Of a DNA stretch of 64,000 bases, positions 12,275-23,444 are shown piece after piece; position 1 is the stretch's first letter, and each line of letters starts with the position of its first letter. Below the pieces are notes generated by a model, which saw nothing but the letters and a program-made list of their open reading frames with translations, did no database searches and was not told the origin of the DNA. Made by a program: the position numbers and the translations under genes. The DNA is from Lagopus muta (Eukaryota > Chordata > Aves > Galliformes > Phasianidae), in assembly GCF_023343835.1 (NCBI RefSeq), contig NC_064439.1:32190508-32254507 (forward strand), written 5' to 3'.

Positions 12275-12324
12275 GCGCCGTCCCGCGCAGCCCTGAGCCC
12301 CGCCGCGGGCCGCCGGCCGCTCAC

Positions 12325-12380
12325 CTCCCGCTCCGCCCGGCGCGGCAGCCGCCGCCTTTATAGCGGTGCATTCCGCCTCT
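12325..12380 (-). ncRNA. HOXA10: candidate distal first exon of HOXA10 (alternative promoter)
   Basis: On the minus strand a good donor, GGAG|GTGAGC (GTGAGC at 12319-12324), lies in a CpG island. A TATA-like ATAAAAA is at 12404-12410, which would place the start near 12378 and give an exon of about 55 bases. A second TATA-like TATAAAG at 12356-12362 would leave almost no exon. Human HOXA10 is known to use a first exon several kb upstream that splices to the homeobox exon, giving a short isoform; the 6.3-kb offset here is similar. The exon's start and its coding role are inferred. Confidence 0.4.
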
Positions 12381-13500
12381 GCGAGCGGACAAGTCACGGA
12401 CACTTTTTATGGCCGCATTGTCACAGCAACACAGAGGATGCGATTTTATTGGGCTAGGAAATCAAACCCCGAGCGGAGAAACTCCGTAGTTTAACTGTCT
12501 CTGGGATTGGCCGTGAATGCCAGTTAATTTTTAACAGGGAAAGGAAGCTTTCTCGCTAAACTTTCATTGCCCGTCCGCTCCCCATCCGTCCCTCTCTCCC
12601 TGCCTGCCGCCCGTCCGTCCGTCCGTCCCCTCTCGGCTCGCCTTCCCCGCGGACAGACAGACGAACAAACAAACAAACAAACACCAGAGCCTCCCTTCCC
12701 TTCGTTTTTCAGCGCTCCCTCCGCCGAGGCGCTGTCTGGCCGACGGTGGTTGTCAGCAAGGCCCGCGTCAGTGGGAGTGCTTCACCTCAAGGTTATGGGT
12801 GATGTCCAAGCAATACAGAAGTTCAAAGCCAGCAAACAATGTGAAAACAGAATGTACTTTCTTCTCCCGATCAGGACCGGGGTCAACACTCAACATTCGG
12901 CTGCTCTTCCCAAAACACGTTCCCATCCCAGCCATTGTTTTGGTTTGGTCCTCCCCCCCATCTATTTTCTCCCTGCAGCCCTCCCCCCGCCCCATCCCAC
13001 CCCTCCCTGCCCTGGAGATCAAGGACAACCCCAGCCGGCCCATTTCCACCGCGCTGCCAGGCGCGTTTTTTTCTCGAAGTAGGCAATGGTTTTCTTAGGG
13101 CCCTCATCCTCCTGAGCCCTCCATCCACAGAGGGCTCGTCCGTCCCTTTTCTTTAGGGACGGGTCTCTAAAATGAGTCTCAAGCACCCCCAGCACCGCTT
13201 ACGCTGCCACACGTGGCGGGGCACACTGCGGTGTCACATGCCGGTGTGACAAGGGACCTCACCCCACAGGACAAGGACACGGCCTAACGAGGAGCCTTCT
13301 CCACCTTCCTTTCCTAACCAGACCACGTCTGCTTGGCCACACCAAGGCAGAAGACTTAACAGCCGAGCTCTACAAAAGGACAATCGTTTCTCCCCAAATG
13401 ACCCCACAAGGTCATGAGGAATTTCGGGTGCCAAAGCCACATCAGGCAAAGCGACATGCAGGAACGCGACGCCAGAATGAAAAAGAGAAAGTTTCCATTG
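12381..13500. other. HOXA10/HOXA11 intergenic, HOXA11 3' flank
   Basis: No gene recognised. It holds a TTTATTGG site (12445-12452), CpG-rich sequence to about 12.77 kb with GTCC and AAAC micro-repeats (12610-12683), a C-rich stretch (12950-13040) and ordinary unique sequence to 13.5 kb. Confidence 0.5.
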
Positions 13501-15275
13501 TTTTTATTTGCCTTGTGCGCTGTTCCACTGTATACATGCAACCAAGTACTTTCAGATATTAAAAGAAAACGGTATATACACATAGTCGATACATATGGAA
13601 AACAGTGATGGCATATAAAGATACTGCGTTTGGTGAACCGTGACAAAGAACTTACATCCATTTGGTAAATTTACTCATCAAAAAACTTCCTTATCACCAC
13701 TTTGTTGCACATGTAAAGAAACCCCACACCCTTCAGCCCAATAGGAGAAAAAAAAAATGAGGAAAAAAAAAAAAAAAGGCGTTCGAATAAAATAGGTCAT
13801 GGGTTCCTCTTTTTTATTATTTACAAGTCTTGTAAAACATCGCTCCTGTATGAAATATACATTCAGATATTCTCATCAGCAAATTACCTTAACGATAGAA
13901 CTCCGTAGCCTTTGTAAACCGATATAGAATTTTAAATATTTTCCTTTTTTCCCTCTTTTTCTTTTTAAAATTGCTTTTTTTTTTTTTTTCTTTTTTCTTT
14001 TTTCTTCCACGCTTTGGTTCCTGCAGGGAAATATATATATTTATAGATACTTAAAATAACTCCGAACAACTCTCCGTTCTTTGCATCCGTCGGCTGGGTG
14101 ACAAAGTAGAGCTCGTGACATTTAAAGTAGACGACAACAAAATGACCGTATTTACACTGTTTGGCTTCTGATTAAACTCCTCACTGGTCACCTTTACAAG
14201 AGCATGCAATTGAGTTATTTTAATGATCCAGCGTTAGCGCATTGCACAACTCCAAGTTTCAATTAAGTGTTGTGTGGTATTTGCTAAACTGTCGTTCTCC
14301 ACAGGTATTTCCTGAAGAAAGTTTGCGAGCCAGAAGCCAGAAGGTCAGTTTCCTCTCCGTATTTTTTTTTTTCTTTTAAAACGCTGAAATTCACGCTTTT
14401 TAAAAAAGGGTTTATTTTTAGCATTTTAATATGATTTGTCTCCGAAAAGATGGCAACGCACAGGCCGTTGTCATAAATAAAATGAGTGCTAGTTATAATT
14501 TGAGAAATCTTTGCTTTGTTTTGTTTTGTTTGCTTTTTCCTCTTTCTTTTCAGTGATTGTTTCTTTGCGATGTATGGCAAATTTATACCTGATTTTTCTT
14601 TTTAAAGTAAATATTTCAGTCTTCCATTTCTTTCTCTTCCCACCCCCATCCCCGCTTCCTCCCACCCCAAAGGAAACACTATTGTACCCATCCTACATCC
14701 GTGTTACAACTGCTCGTGGTCAGACTCGTGAAGGTGTAGGCATGTCACCCCCCCCCTCTTTCCCCCCTTTTACTTCTCTCCCCCCCTCCCTTAATTCCCC
14801 TCTCAAACCCATGGGCAATGGCGCACTGCCTCAACCACAGACATTTTCCTTCCGGGAAGGACGAGAGATCATTTCCCAAAGTTTGCGTCCTGGCTGCGGC
14901 CGCTCGCTGTGCCGGTGCCCACGCCACGCTCCGAGGGGGCAGCGGGACACGGGGACAGCCCTGTCCCCTCCCGGATCTGCCCAACGCGGTGCGGGAAGGT
15001 GAGAGGCGTGGGCCGGGCGCTCGGAGGTGACGCGCGCGGTGGAAATGGATGGACGCCACGTGTGGCAAAATCAAACCGATTCCAGTTGGAACGTAAATAT
15101 ATAGACAAAACAATAAACCATCATGGAAGGTCCAGAGCAGATTTACATGTATGGAAAACCTCGGGTTCTTCGAGTCCCGTCAGATACACACCTCCTTCCT
15201 CCACGTAACCTCGTGGCTTGACCTTGTCAAGGGCAAAATCTGAATTTAATCTCGTCTTGAAAAACGCTACGAGTT
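13501..15275 (-). other. HOXA11: HOXA11 3' UTR (probable)
   Basis: Sequence downstream of the HOXA11 stop, mostly AT-rich, with candidate minus-strand AATAAA signals near 13811-13816 and 13501-13507, i.e. 1.5-1.8 kb past the stop. A CpG-rich insert lies at about 14880-15060. A TGACCTTG half-site is at 15219-15226. The end is uncertain. Confidence 0.5.
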
Positions 15276-15508
15276 TTAGAGTAGTGGATTAGCTGAGTAA
15301 TATTGTAATCGGTCCCTGTTAATTTTTTTTTCTTTCATTCTTCTGTTTTGAAACCATATTTTTACTTGGCGGTCGGTCAGATTGAGCATTCGGGAGAGCT
15401 GGAGGCGTTTCTCTTTGTTTATGTAGACACTGAAGAAGAATTCCCTTTCTAGCTCTCTAATCTGATATTTGGTGTAGGGGCATCTCTTTTTACGGGTCCG
15501 TTGTCCAC
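15276..15508 (-). CDS. HOXA11: HOXA11 coding exon 2 (homeobox)
   Basis: The acceptor CCACAG ends at 15509. The exon starts GT-GGA-CAA-CGG (after the split Ser: G Q R T R K K R) and stops with TAA at 15276-15278 after SANPLL. Confidence 0.97.
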
Positions 15509-17509
15509 CTGTGGAGCGAGAAAAGGCAGAAGGGTTTGTCACGGCGGGGCCGGGGGGGGGACAGAGGGGCAAAGCACCTCGACACGCTACAACGCTCATT
15601 CCTCCCGATCCGCGGCCGCCCCTGGGCAGCCGCAGGACTGAGCGCACGGAGAGCTGCGGGGAGCCGGGACCCACCGGGACGCCTCCGGCCCCGGGCAGGG
15701 CGGAACCCCGCCGGGAAGCGGGGCTGAGGCCTCGCTCCGCGGGAGGAAGGGGCGAGAGGCAGGGAGGAAGCCCCCGGAGGCGGCTCGGCCGGAGCCGGGC
15801 GAGCTGAGATCGGGCAGCGGCCGCCCCCCGCCGCCCCCGCAGCAGCCGGGCACCCCGCGGAGCTCCGTTCCCCGCTCCGGAGGCCGAGAGCGACCGCGCG
15901 GCCCCGGCACGGCGCAGCCCCGCGCCCGCGGCAGCCGCACGCTCTGCCGGCAGCTTTCCAGCACGCTCGGCCACCATCTCGGGGTGTTCTCCTCGCGCTT
16001 AGCCGCCGCGGTTTTAAAGTTCATTAAGCGCAATAGAAAAGGGCTCGAGGCTCAGAAGCCCTTTGCATTCAATCTAGCCGCTACCCCTTTAAAAACTTCC
16101 TTTTCTGGTACAGTTCATTGTCGAGGTATTTTTCCCCGAGCTGTATACTGGCGTTGCCTTTTAAAAAGCCCACATAAAAAAATCAGCCTTTGACAGATTG
16201 AATAACAATTGTAAGTAACAAACTGTTGGACAGAAGGCAACGCGTAATTGCCACAGCGCCCGGGTAAAATGGCTTCCTTTAGACAAAAAGGCCAGCTTTA
16301 GGTTAATTTGTTTCTTTTAATATATTGCTACAGTTCAGGCGGCTACTTTATCTGCTCAACGCGGCTCGAGCGCAATCGTTAAAGCGGCGATGGCTTTGAA
16401 TGCGGCTCCTAACTAGGCTCCCGGTGCAACACATGGCTTTTATAAAATCACGGGATTACATCGGTATCAAAGGAGCCGGGATCGCCCTTCTCTGCCGAAT
16501 TTACAGGCGCCCGACGCACGTTATTATATTTTCGAGAGCCGACCGCAGAGCCCCCCTTTATTACGATTCCCGAAAAAAAAAAAAAAAAAAGAAAGAAAAA
16601 AAAAAAAAGAAAAAGAGGAAGGAGAAAGAAAAATTTTTAAAGGCATCCGTCGCCCGGTGGGTATTTCACGGCCAATTTCAGCACTAAACACGTGATCTCG
16701 CCTTTTATAACAAAGTTTTGTTGGGGGAAATCTAAAGGCCCTTCATAAACCTTATATGCTTATAAAACAGCATATAAAAATTTAACAGCGGCGGTGCGCT
16801 ACATTTCCAAGTCCCTCTCCGAAAGCGCTCGGGCGCTGCCTTTATACGTACTGGAGCTGCCGGATTTCTCCTCATTGTTGCCGGAAGATGACTCGGGGCT
16901 GCTGCCGCTCTCCGGCCGCCTCCGCCTCTCCTTCCCCGCCGCCGCCGCCCCGCCGCAGCCGCCCTCCGAACTTGAAGTTGCCGCCGTCGCCCCGGCGGCC
17001 GTGGGCGCCTTCTCGCCGCTCTTGTCCGGCGGATAGTCCGCGGAGGACGGGTTCTCCGCCGTGCCGTACGCCGTCTCGAAAAACTGGTCGAAAGCCTGCG
17101 GCAGGACCCCGTTCCTGCCCACCGTGCTATAGAAATTGGAGGAGACGTTGGCGCTGGGGTGGTGGTAGACGTTCGCGGTGCTTTTGCCGAACACCTCGCC
17201 CATGCTGGCGGTGGTGGTGGAAGGCAAGCAGTCTCTGTGCATGATCTCCTCTGCGGAGTAGCAGTGGGGCAGGTTGTTCCGGGGGTGCCATTTACTGGAG
17301 GGATCAATGGCATATTCCCTGAAGGTCACTTCTCTCACGGGTTGGACCTGGGGCAGGTTGGAGGAGTAGGAGTATGTCATAGGGCGAGAAGACGGGGTCT
17401 GGGGCAGAAAAGAAGGGAGGCTGGAGAAATCAGGACCCGAGACGTAGTACGTACAACTTGGCAAATACATGTTAGAGGAACAAGGAACACGCTCATCAAA
17501 ATCCATCAT
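15276..17509 (-). CDS. HOXA11: HOXA11 homeobox transcription factor, join(15276..15508, 16852..17509) on minus
   Basis: HOXA11 is a paralog-group-11 AbdB-class factor acting in the nucleus in zeugopod, kidney and uterine/oviduct development. The start [20 protein letters not shown] is the signature HOXA11 N-terminus, followed by the conserved group-11 N-terminal region (about residues 1-150; DUF3528 family), an Ala/Gly/Ser-rich linker (about 175-220) and a homeodomain at about 224-283 ([26 protein letters not shown] at 271-276). It ends QYYSANPLL. The spliced product is 296 residues, which fits an avian HOXA11. The splice completes a Ser codon (A|GT) and stays in frame. No hexapeptide is present, as expected for this group. 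No damage seen. Confidence 0.98.
15509..16851 (-). other. HOXA11: HOXA11 intron
   Basis: 1343 bases with donor GTACGT (16846-16851) and acceptor AG (15509-15510). Its acceptor-side half (15540-15960) is very CpG-rich. An A-rich low-complexity tract lies at 16573-16634. Confidence 0.93.
16852..17509 (-). CDS. HOXA11: HOXA11 coding exon 1
   Basis: Starts at the first of two tandem ATGs (17507-17509, MMDFDERV), the family's usual start, and ends ...GGC-AGC-TCC-A before GTACGT. An upstream 11-codon ORF (17515-17550) precedes it. In mammals the antisense lncRNA HOXA11-AS starts in this gene's 5' region on the opposite strand; that is not testable here. Confidence 0.97.
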
Positions 17510-17514
17510 TAGGG

Positions 17515-17550
17515 CTACCTCGGCTTCTCCGCATTAGCTGAGCTTAACAT
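17515..17550 (-). other. upstream ORF in HOXA11 5' leader
   Basis: An ATG at 17548-17550 opens an 11-codon frame ending TAG at 17515-17517, five bases before the HOXA11 start. A further upstream ATG (CTAATGCGG) overlaps the main start out of frame. Both would reduce initiation at MMDFDE if the leader includes them. Confidence 0.45.
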
Positions 17551-17639
17551 GATTCTCTAGCGCAGCTGCCCCTTTGAAGCAGATCCGTGAAGTAAGAAAT
17601 TGGGAGACGTAAGCTGACGTGGAGAGCCTCCGGCCTCGG

Positions 17640-17995
17640 CGGGGAGGTGCGGCCACGTGACGCGCCGTGCAAATTGACAAGCGGCGGCTGCGGGCCCGCG
17701 CCTCTTTGTAGCCATCTCGGGGGAAGCAACAGATCGGCGCGGCGCGGCGCGGCCCCGCACCGCACGGCCCCGCACAGCACCGCACCCGCACCGCGCGGCC
17801 CCGCACCCGCACCGCACGGCCCCGCGCCGCCCGCCCCCGCCGCCCTCCCAGCCCAGCGCAGCACCGCGCAGCAGCGCGCAGGTTGGCCCCGGTACAGTGC
17901 AGGATACAAAGGCACCGCTCGGCACTGCCCCACACTTAGCGCCCGGCCCCTCGCACCCCCTGGCTCTGCAGCACTTAGCAATGCCCACAGGGCTA
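17640..17995. promoter_or_regulatory. HOXA11 upstream CpG island with GC-rich tandem repeat
   Basis: Very CpG-rich. An E-box CACGTG lies near 17654. From 17735 to 17835 there are degenerate repeats of CCGCACCGCA and GGCCCCGCA units. Likely part of the HOXA11 promoter domain, and the region where antisense transcripts could start. Confidence 0.5.
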
Positions 17996-20900
17996 GGTGA
18001 GAGCTCTCTGTTTGTTTGTTCGCTTGCTGGGGTGTGTGGCGGCTCGTTGGCAGGCTCCGAAAGGAAGGGAGCAGGAGAAATGAAGCAACGACTCCTTCTA
18101 GAAAGCTGCTTCCTAGCAGGAAGCGCTCTTTGGGAAAGCGGTCAGTTTAGGGTTGATGGCTTCCTCCCCTTTTATTTTTTTCCTTATTTATTTATTTTTG
18201 GTACATTTGCCTTGGTTGGGTCTTCAGGTTCACCCCATGCCCCCCCACCTCCCCACCCCCCCACTCCCCCCCCCACAAAAAAAATTATATATATATTTAA
18301 AGCCCCCTCGCCCTGCAGGGTTTTGCTGGAAACCTTCCTAGCAAGAATGTGCCTGGGTCAAGTCTGCACTGATTTTCATGGTGAATAGATTACATGCTTG
18401 CATTCATGTTCACTTCCGAAGCGCTTAGTGTCTTCCTTCCCTCCCTTACATATTAACCTCAAATACCCCGTGCGGCTCCAGCCAAGCCTCACCAGAGGTA
18501 CTTAGCAGTATTGGATTCCCAGAACGCAGGTTCGCTTTCCTCACCGCCACCCCCGCCTCCCCGAACCATCCCCTGCCTATTTGCCACGCCAGAAAAGCCT
18601 TTTAAACTGCAGAGCACTGGGCTAAAAAGTGTTTGCTGATCTCTTCGCGTCCGCACCGCCTCTAACCGCTCGGAAAACCGGTGGATGTAGGGCTGCCCCG
18701 CTTCGACAAATACTCCGGCTTTAATTGCCAGAAGCCCAGTTAAAATTATTTGACATACTGTTAACCCCTAGGAACAAACTCGCCGTCCCGAGATCCTTTC
18801 CTTTCTGCCTCGTACCGTCGCCGAAGGCTGAGACCCGGGGAGACCTATTTTAAAAACGTGGTTAAATTTTTACTATTGTTGCATGAAAGGGATGATATAG
18901 AAAGCGGATTGTACAGGGCAGAGACTAAAAAGTACTTCTCTGCCAATAAAAAATGCACACCCCACCGAACGAGCGCAGCCAAAGAAAACAGAGAAATACG
19001 CCAAAGAATACAGCACCTTTTGAGGCATGGACATCCCTCGGCTGTTGGGAAAAATAATAAAAGTTTTTTTTTGCTGTTCTGATGCTCGATTTCAGAAAAG
19101 AAACATTTGGGTTCCGGCTGGATTTAATCATAACAGAAAAATAGAGCAGCAAAAGGCTGTTGTGGTGTCGGTGCTCTGATGAAATCAGATGGAGCTCGAG
19201 GTCTGTGCCCCAGTGGACAGGGGAGACTGATGGAAAGGAGACCGAAATGCTGGAGAAATAATATTTGGATTCCGCCCCCCCCCCCCCCCCCTTTCCCTCT
19301 GCAGCGTTGTGGAAGTATTTATATATCCGGAGAAAGTTCTATAGTTAATTCTGGAGATCTTCGGTATTTAAATATCAACATCGATTTGTTTATTTATTGC
19401 TCAGCTTATCATAACCGACTCGATAACAAATCTAATCATGTTGCTTGCAAAAAAAAAAAAAAAAATTCTCATTATGTATTTTCTCTACGTTATAGTTAAC
19501 TGATGCATTTGAATTCGAGCTGTAAATTCAATATTATCAAGTAATTACTTTGTAGTGGAGTAAACTAATTTATTAGCATTAATGTTTATATGCCGTTTTC
19601 TTATTTTACAAGGGTTACCGTTCACAAATCAAACGCTCCGGACGTATCCCCGTAATGAACTCTTTATTTTGGTTTGCTGCGAGAACTTCTTATGCTCGCT
19701 GCGTGTCTGCGAGCTGAACTTGAAATTAGTGAATTAATCTTCAGGCTTGACGTGTTTGCTAGAAAGTGGATGGAAAGGGATCGCATGTCGTCAAAACCGC
19801 TAGCAGAAGACTGCGTTGTCGTTTGGGGATTGTAAAAACGCTTGGGGATTCTCCCTCTCCCTCTCTCCCCCCTCCTCTAACTTGGGGTGGGGGGGTGCAA
19901 GAGCTCTGGTTGGCTTTTTCTTTAACGCATCTCATTTCTATCCCGGTTCTTCGCCTAGGAAGGCGGGGGGTCGAGGGGTGGGAGCCCTCTTTGGGCACCC
20001 GGCACGGACCGTGCCCCCCCCCTGTCCCCCCGCACTGCCGCCCCTCCCCGCGCACAGAGAGGCAGCGTTGGGATTTCGGTGACTTTGAGATAACAAAGGC
20101 GCCACCATTGCAGAGCCTCGCCCCGCCTCTGGGTGATAGCAAACAAATTCTTGCACTTGTATTACGGCTTTTAAGGCTATAATTGAACGCGGCGCGTCTA
20201 GGAGAACCGAAAACAGTTCTAGACTGACCTGCGGTTTTATAGCACTTTGGCAGTCAACTTCAGCTTGTGTCAGAGCAGACACGACAGGGCTGCCCGGCCC
20301 CGGGACGCCACCTACTTGGCCCGGCTGCGGCCCCCCCTCCCCCCCCCGCGTTCACCCCTTGGCAGAGCCGGGGCAGCGCTGGCACAAGGCTGTACGTGCC
20401 CGAGGTGGGGGCAGCTCCTGCACACAAAGGGAAATCGAGGCAAGGGGGAGGCGTTGGGGGGGTGGGGGGGTACCGGGGGAGGCTGCAGCCCGGCCACCCT
20501 CTGCGAACCGGGAGTGTGTGTGCGCGGGCACAGCGCGCACACGTGCGGCCCCGATGCCTACTTTGAGACTGCTCCTCCCCGCTGCTCGCTCCCAAAAGTA
20601 AAAATAAGAATAATAATAAAAACCCGACACCCCCTCAAGCAGCATATTGGTTTCATCCACTTTTCAAGGCGGGGGGACCCCAAAACGCCTTTCCCAGCCA
20701 TCGGGAGAGTTCCGGGGAAGGCAGGGAGCGAGAAAACACGCCCGGCATGGACTGTTCTCTGCTTTATTTGCTGTTAAGTGAAACAGAGATAATGTTCGCT
20801 TAAAGCCTCGGAATGTGTGGGTAATTGCAGGGAGCCTGCTGTTAGGTTGCTGCGCTCAGCACAATTATCAATGTCGATTATTTGGTCTAACGTTGAATTG

Positions 20901-21339
20901 CTCTTTTAATACAGTAATTGGGACTTCCGTGTCGAGGAAGGGGGAAAATCGAGCCTTCCCTTTCCTAAGCCCGACGAAAACAACATCAACAAAGGGAGGC
21001 ATTGCGTTTGGAGAAGCAAAATGCATTCGTTCCGCCTCCCCGAGTATTTCAGCCGGATTAGGGAGACTCAAAACGCTGAGAGTTTTGCAGCTCTGCTGCT
21101 GCAGAACGTTTTGCAAAGGACGGACGTGGCCAAGAGGCAGAGAGGCTGGGAGCACGGTCACCCGGTTAGCTAAGCTAAACAAAGCGGGGGAAAGCTACAG
21201 CTCTTCTTTGGAGGAATATAAACAGAGCCGGGACGCCTCGATAGCGCGGCTCTATGTATACACATCGCGTGCAAAGGGGACTGTTTAACTTACTGCCGCT
21301 GTTCTCCGAAAGGTCAAGTTCTATAGTATCCAAATTGTT

Positions 21340-21409
21340 GTCTTTTTTTTTTCTTCCTTTCTTTTTTCTTTTTTACCTTTTTCTTTCTTTTTCCTTTTTT
21401 TCTCTTTTT

Positions 21410-21441
<32 letters not shown>

Positions 21442-21442
21442 T
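21340..21442. repeat. T-rich pyrimidine tract
   Basis: About 100 bases of almost pure T with scattered C. The lysine- or phenylalanine-rich frames across it are artefacts. Confidence 0.9.
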
Positions 21443-22959
21443 CCCCTCGGCTCTGTTTTGTTTTAAAAATGCGGTAAGCCGAGCGTTTTCCTTTGCCGGT
21501 AGGGTGGGTGCCTGCATTTAACAGCAGCAACGTGTGCTAAAAGGCATTCGTTGTCGGGTAGAGCTAATTGAAATATTCCCGATTGCCGGTTTGAGTCTCG
21601 TAGGCTCTTCTCGTAGGCGCTTTGTAAGCGTGCAGGCTGATGACAGCCTACGAAGTCTTATTAGAAAAATGTAGGATGAGGGAATTCACGGCTCTCTCGC
21701 CACCTTCCCTCTTTTCCAATGAAAATAATGCCAGAAGGCGATAATTCTTCTCAAAATTGGCCAGGAATGCAGCTTCAGAAAAGCGTGGTTATTGTTTGGA
21801 TTTAAAGTATTTCGAGCTCAGAAGGTCTTAACAGGCGCTTGTTCTTTTCTGTTTGCCTTTTGTCCGTTAGGGAAGGCGCGTATCCTTCTGTTAAAGTCAA
21901 ACCAAAACACTACCACCAAAAACCTAAATTCTCTTTAACGCCGTGATGGAGGGAAGTGCTACAATACTTCGATACGATATTTCAAATGCTGGTTTACCCC
22001 ATAATCTGAAGTAATTTTTGATAGCGGCGAGAAGGAAGCCCCATGCTGTGACACAGAGCAGCTATTTGTGTCCCGAACCCGAGCTGTATGGTTGTGATTT
22101 TGCGTAGGGAACTGCGGACTATGTGGAACGAGAAAGGGCAGAGGTAAACCGGACCCGAGGCAAGGTGATTCTGCCTTGTTTGTTGCGTTGAATCTCACTG
22201 CGTTATTTTGGAGACCTGAACTTCTCGAAGGGCTGTGCGCAGAAAAATTTACATCGATTTTTAATATCAATTACCGAGATTCTTTCCTTTGCTCTGTCAC
22301 GTTCTCTTTTTAGTCGCAGAGATGGAAAAGTTGCAGGGAGGTATTTTTTTCCACCTCTCAGCTTGAGCTCCGGACCTAAAGAGATCTGCCCGTCTCTGGC
22401 CACCAAACACGACATTTTGCATCCCTTTGCGAGGATGGATCGCTCCTTCTGAACTCACCCTGCCTCCTACTGTATCAGCAAGCACAAACACTGAGCGCAG
22501 TTTTCAGAACAGGAAGCTTATTGCGGCAAGAAAGCTTTCCTTTCCCCAGAACTATTTTCTTGCCCTTTTGCAGCCGAACTATTTGTTGTCGTCATGCACA
22601 CCCAGCATCTTTACTAGCGCGGAGGGTTTCTCATCGCCGTGTGCCCCACAGCCCGCCTCCCCAGCATTGTGCCCCCCCTCGGTCTCTCTGAAGACCCTCT
22701 AAAATTTAGGTTATGTTTACTGCTCGCGGTTTGCTTCCGACAGACAATACAGGGAGATTTGGCAACAAAGAGGGCATAAGGAGGCTCGATCGTAGACGGT
22801 CAAGTATTTCGCAGTTTGACTGACTGGGGATGCTGCCGTCATTGTCTCCTTTTCTGCACTTGAAAGCTCTTCAAGACCTTCTCGAAACGTGAAAAGGCAC
22901 AACCAGTCCTTTCCTCCCCTTATGCAGCCAACTACAGGTGCAGGAGTGGTCTGACAAAA

Positions 22960-22965
22960 AAAACA

Positions 22966-22996
<31 letters not shown>

Positions 22997-23017
22997 CAAA
23001 ACAAAACAAAACAAAAA
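22960..23017. repeat. (AAAAC)n microsatellite
   Basis: About eight near-perfect AAAAC units with A-rich flanks. Confidence 0.9.
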
Positions 23018-23377
23018 CCAACAAGGTGCAGGGAGGGCTGTCCGCACCGAGCGGCGGGCTCGAGAACGAACCCGAAAGCCGACTCTTTCCGTTATCTCCC
23101 CCCGATACCGAACCCAGCCTCTTCCCACCGGTCCCCACCCGAATCCACAATAAAAACCGGGACATTGGCGCCGGGGGCGGCCGGCAGCTTGCAGCCACCT
23201 TTCACGCCCAATGGTTTTACGTGGGATTAATCCGAGCGTTTACTGAACGTCCCCAGCGAGCCCTGGGAAGTGCGGGGCTGTCCCACAAGGCGGAGATCCC
23301 CGCACACGGCCACAGCCTTCCGGTGTTCCCGTGCAAAGTTCTCCCGCAGCCCGGAACGCCGCGTCCCTATACATAAG

Positions 23378-23444
23378 AAAAAAAAAAAAAAAAAAAGGAA
23401 AAAAAAAAAAAACAGAGGAAGAAAAAAAAAAGGAAAAAAAAAAA
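23378..23444. repeat. A-rich low-complexity tract
   Basis: Runs of A broken by single G or C bases. Confidence 0.9.

Larger units (their letters stand above)
6077..12318. other. HOXA10 5' flank and HOXA10-HOXA11 intergenic
   Basis: No further coding exon recognised. CpG-rich patches lie at 6260-6480 and 7290-7630 (the latter contains CACGTG). Three TTTATTGG sites occur at 6947-6954, 8077-8084 and 9230-9237, a CTCF-like site at 10684-10697, a 25-base C run at 7013-7037 and several microsatellites. The block 7800-9450 is AT-rich with unique-looking sequence and no transposon remnant, typical of Hox intergenic DNA. Most of this would be the intron of a HOXA10 transcript started from the distal exon near 12.35 kb. 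Confidence 0.6.

Noticed and set aside
16888-17512. Long plus-strand frames opposite HOXA11 exon 1
   Set aside because: They mirror a conserved minus-strand exon in GC-rich DNA; no protein family or initiation evidence.
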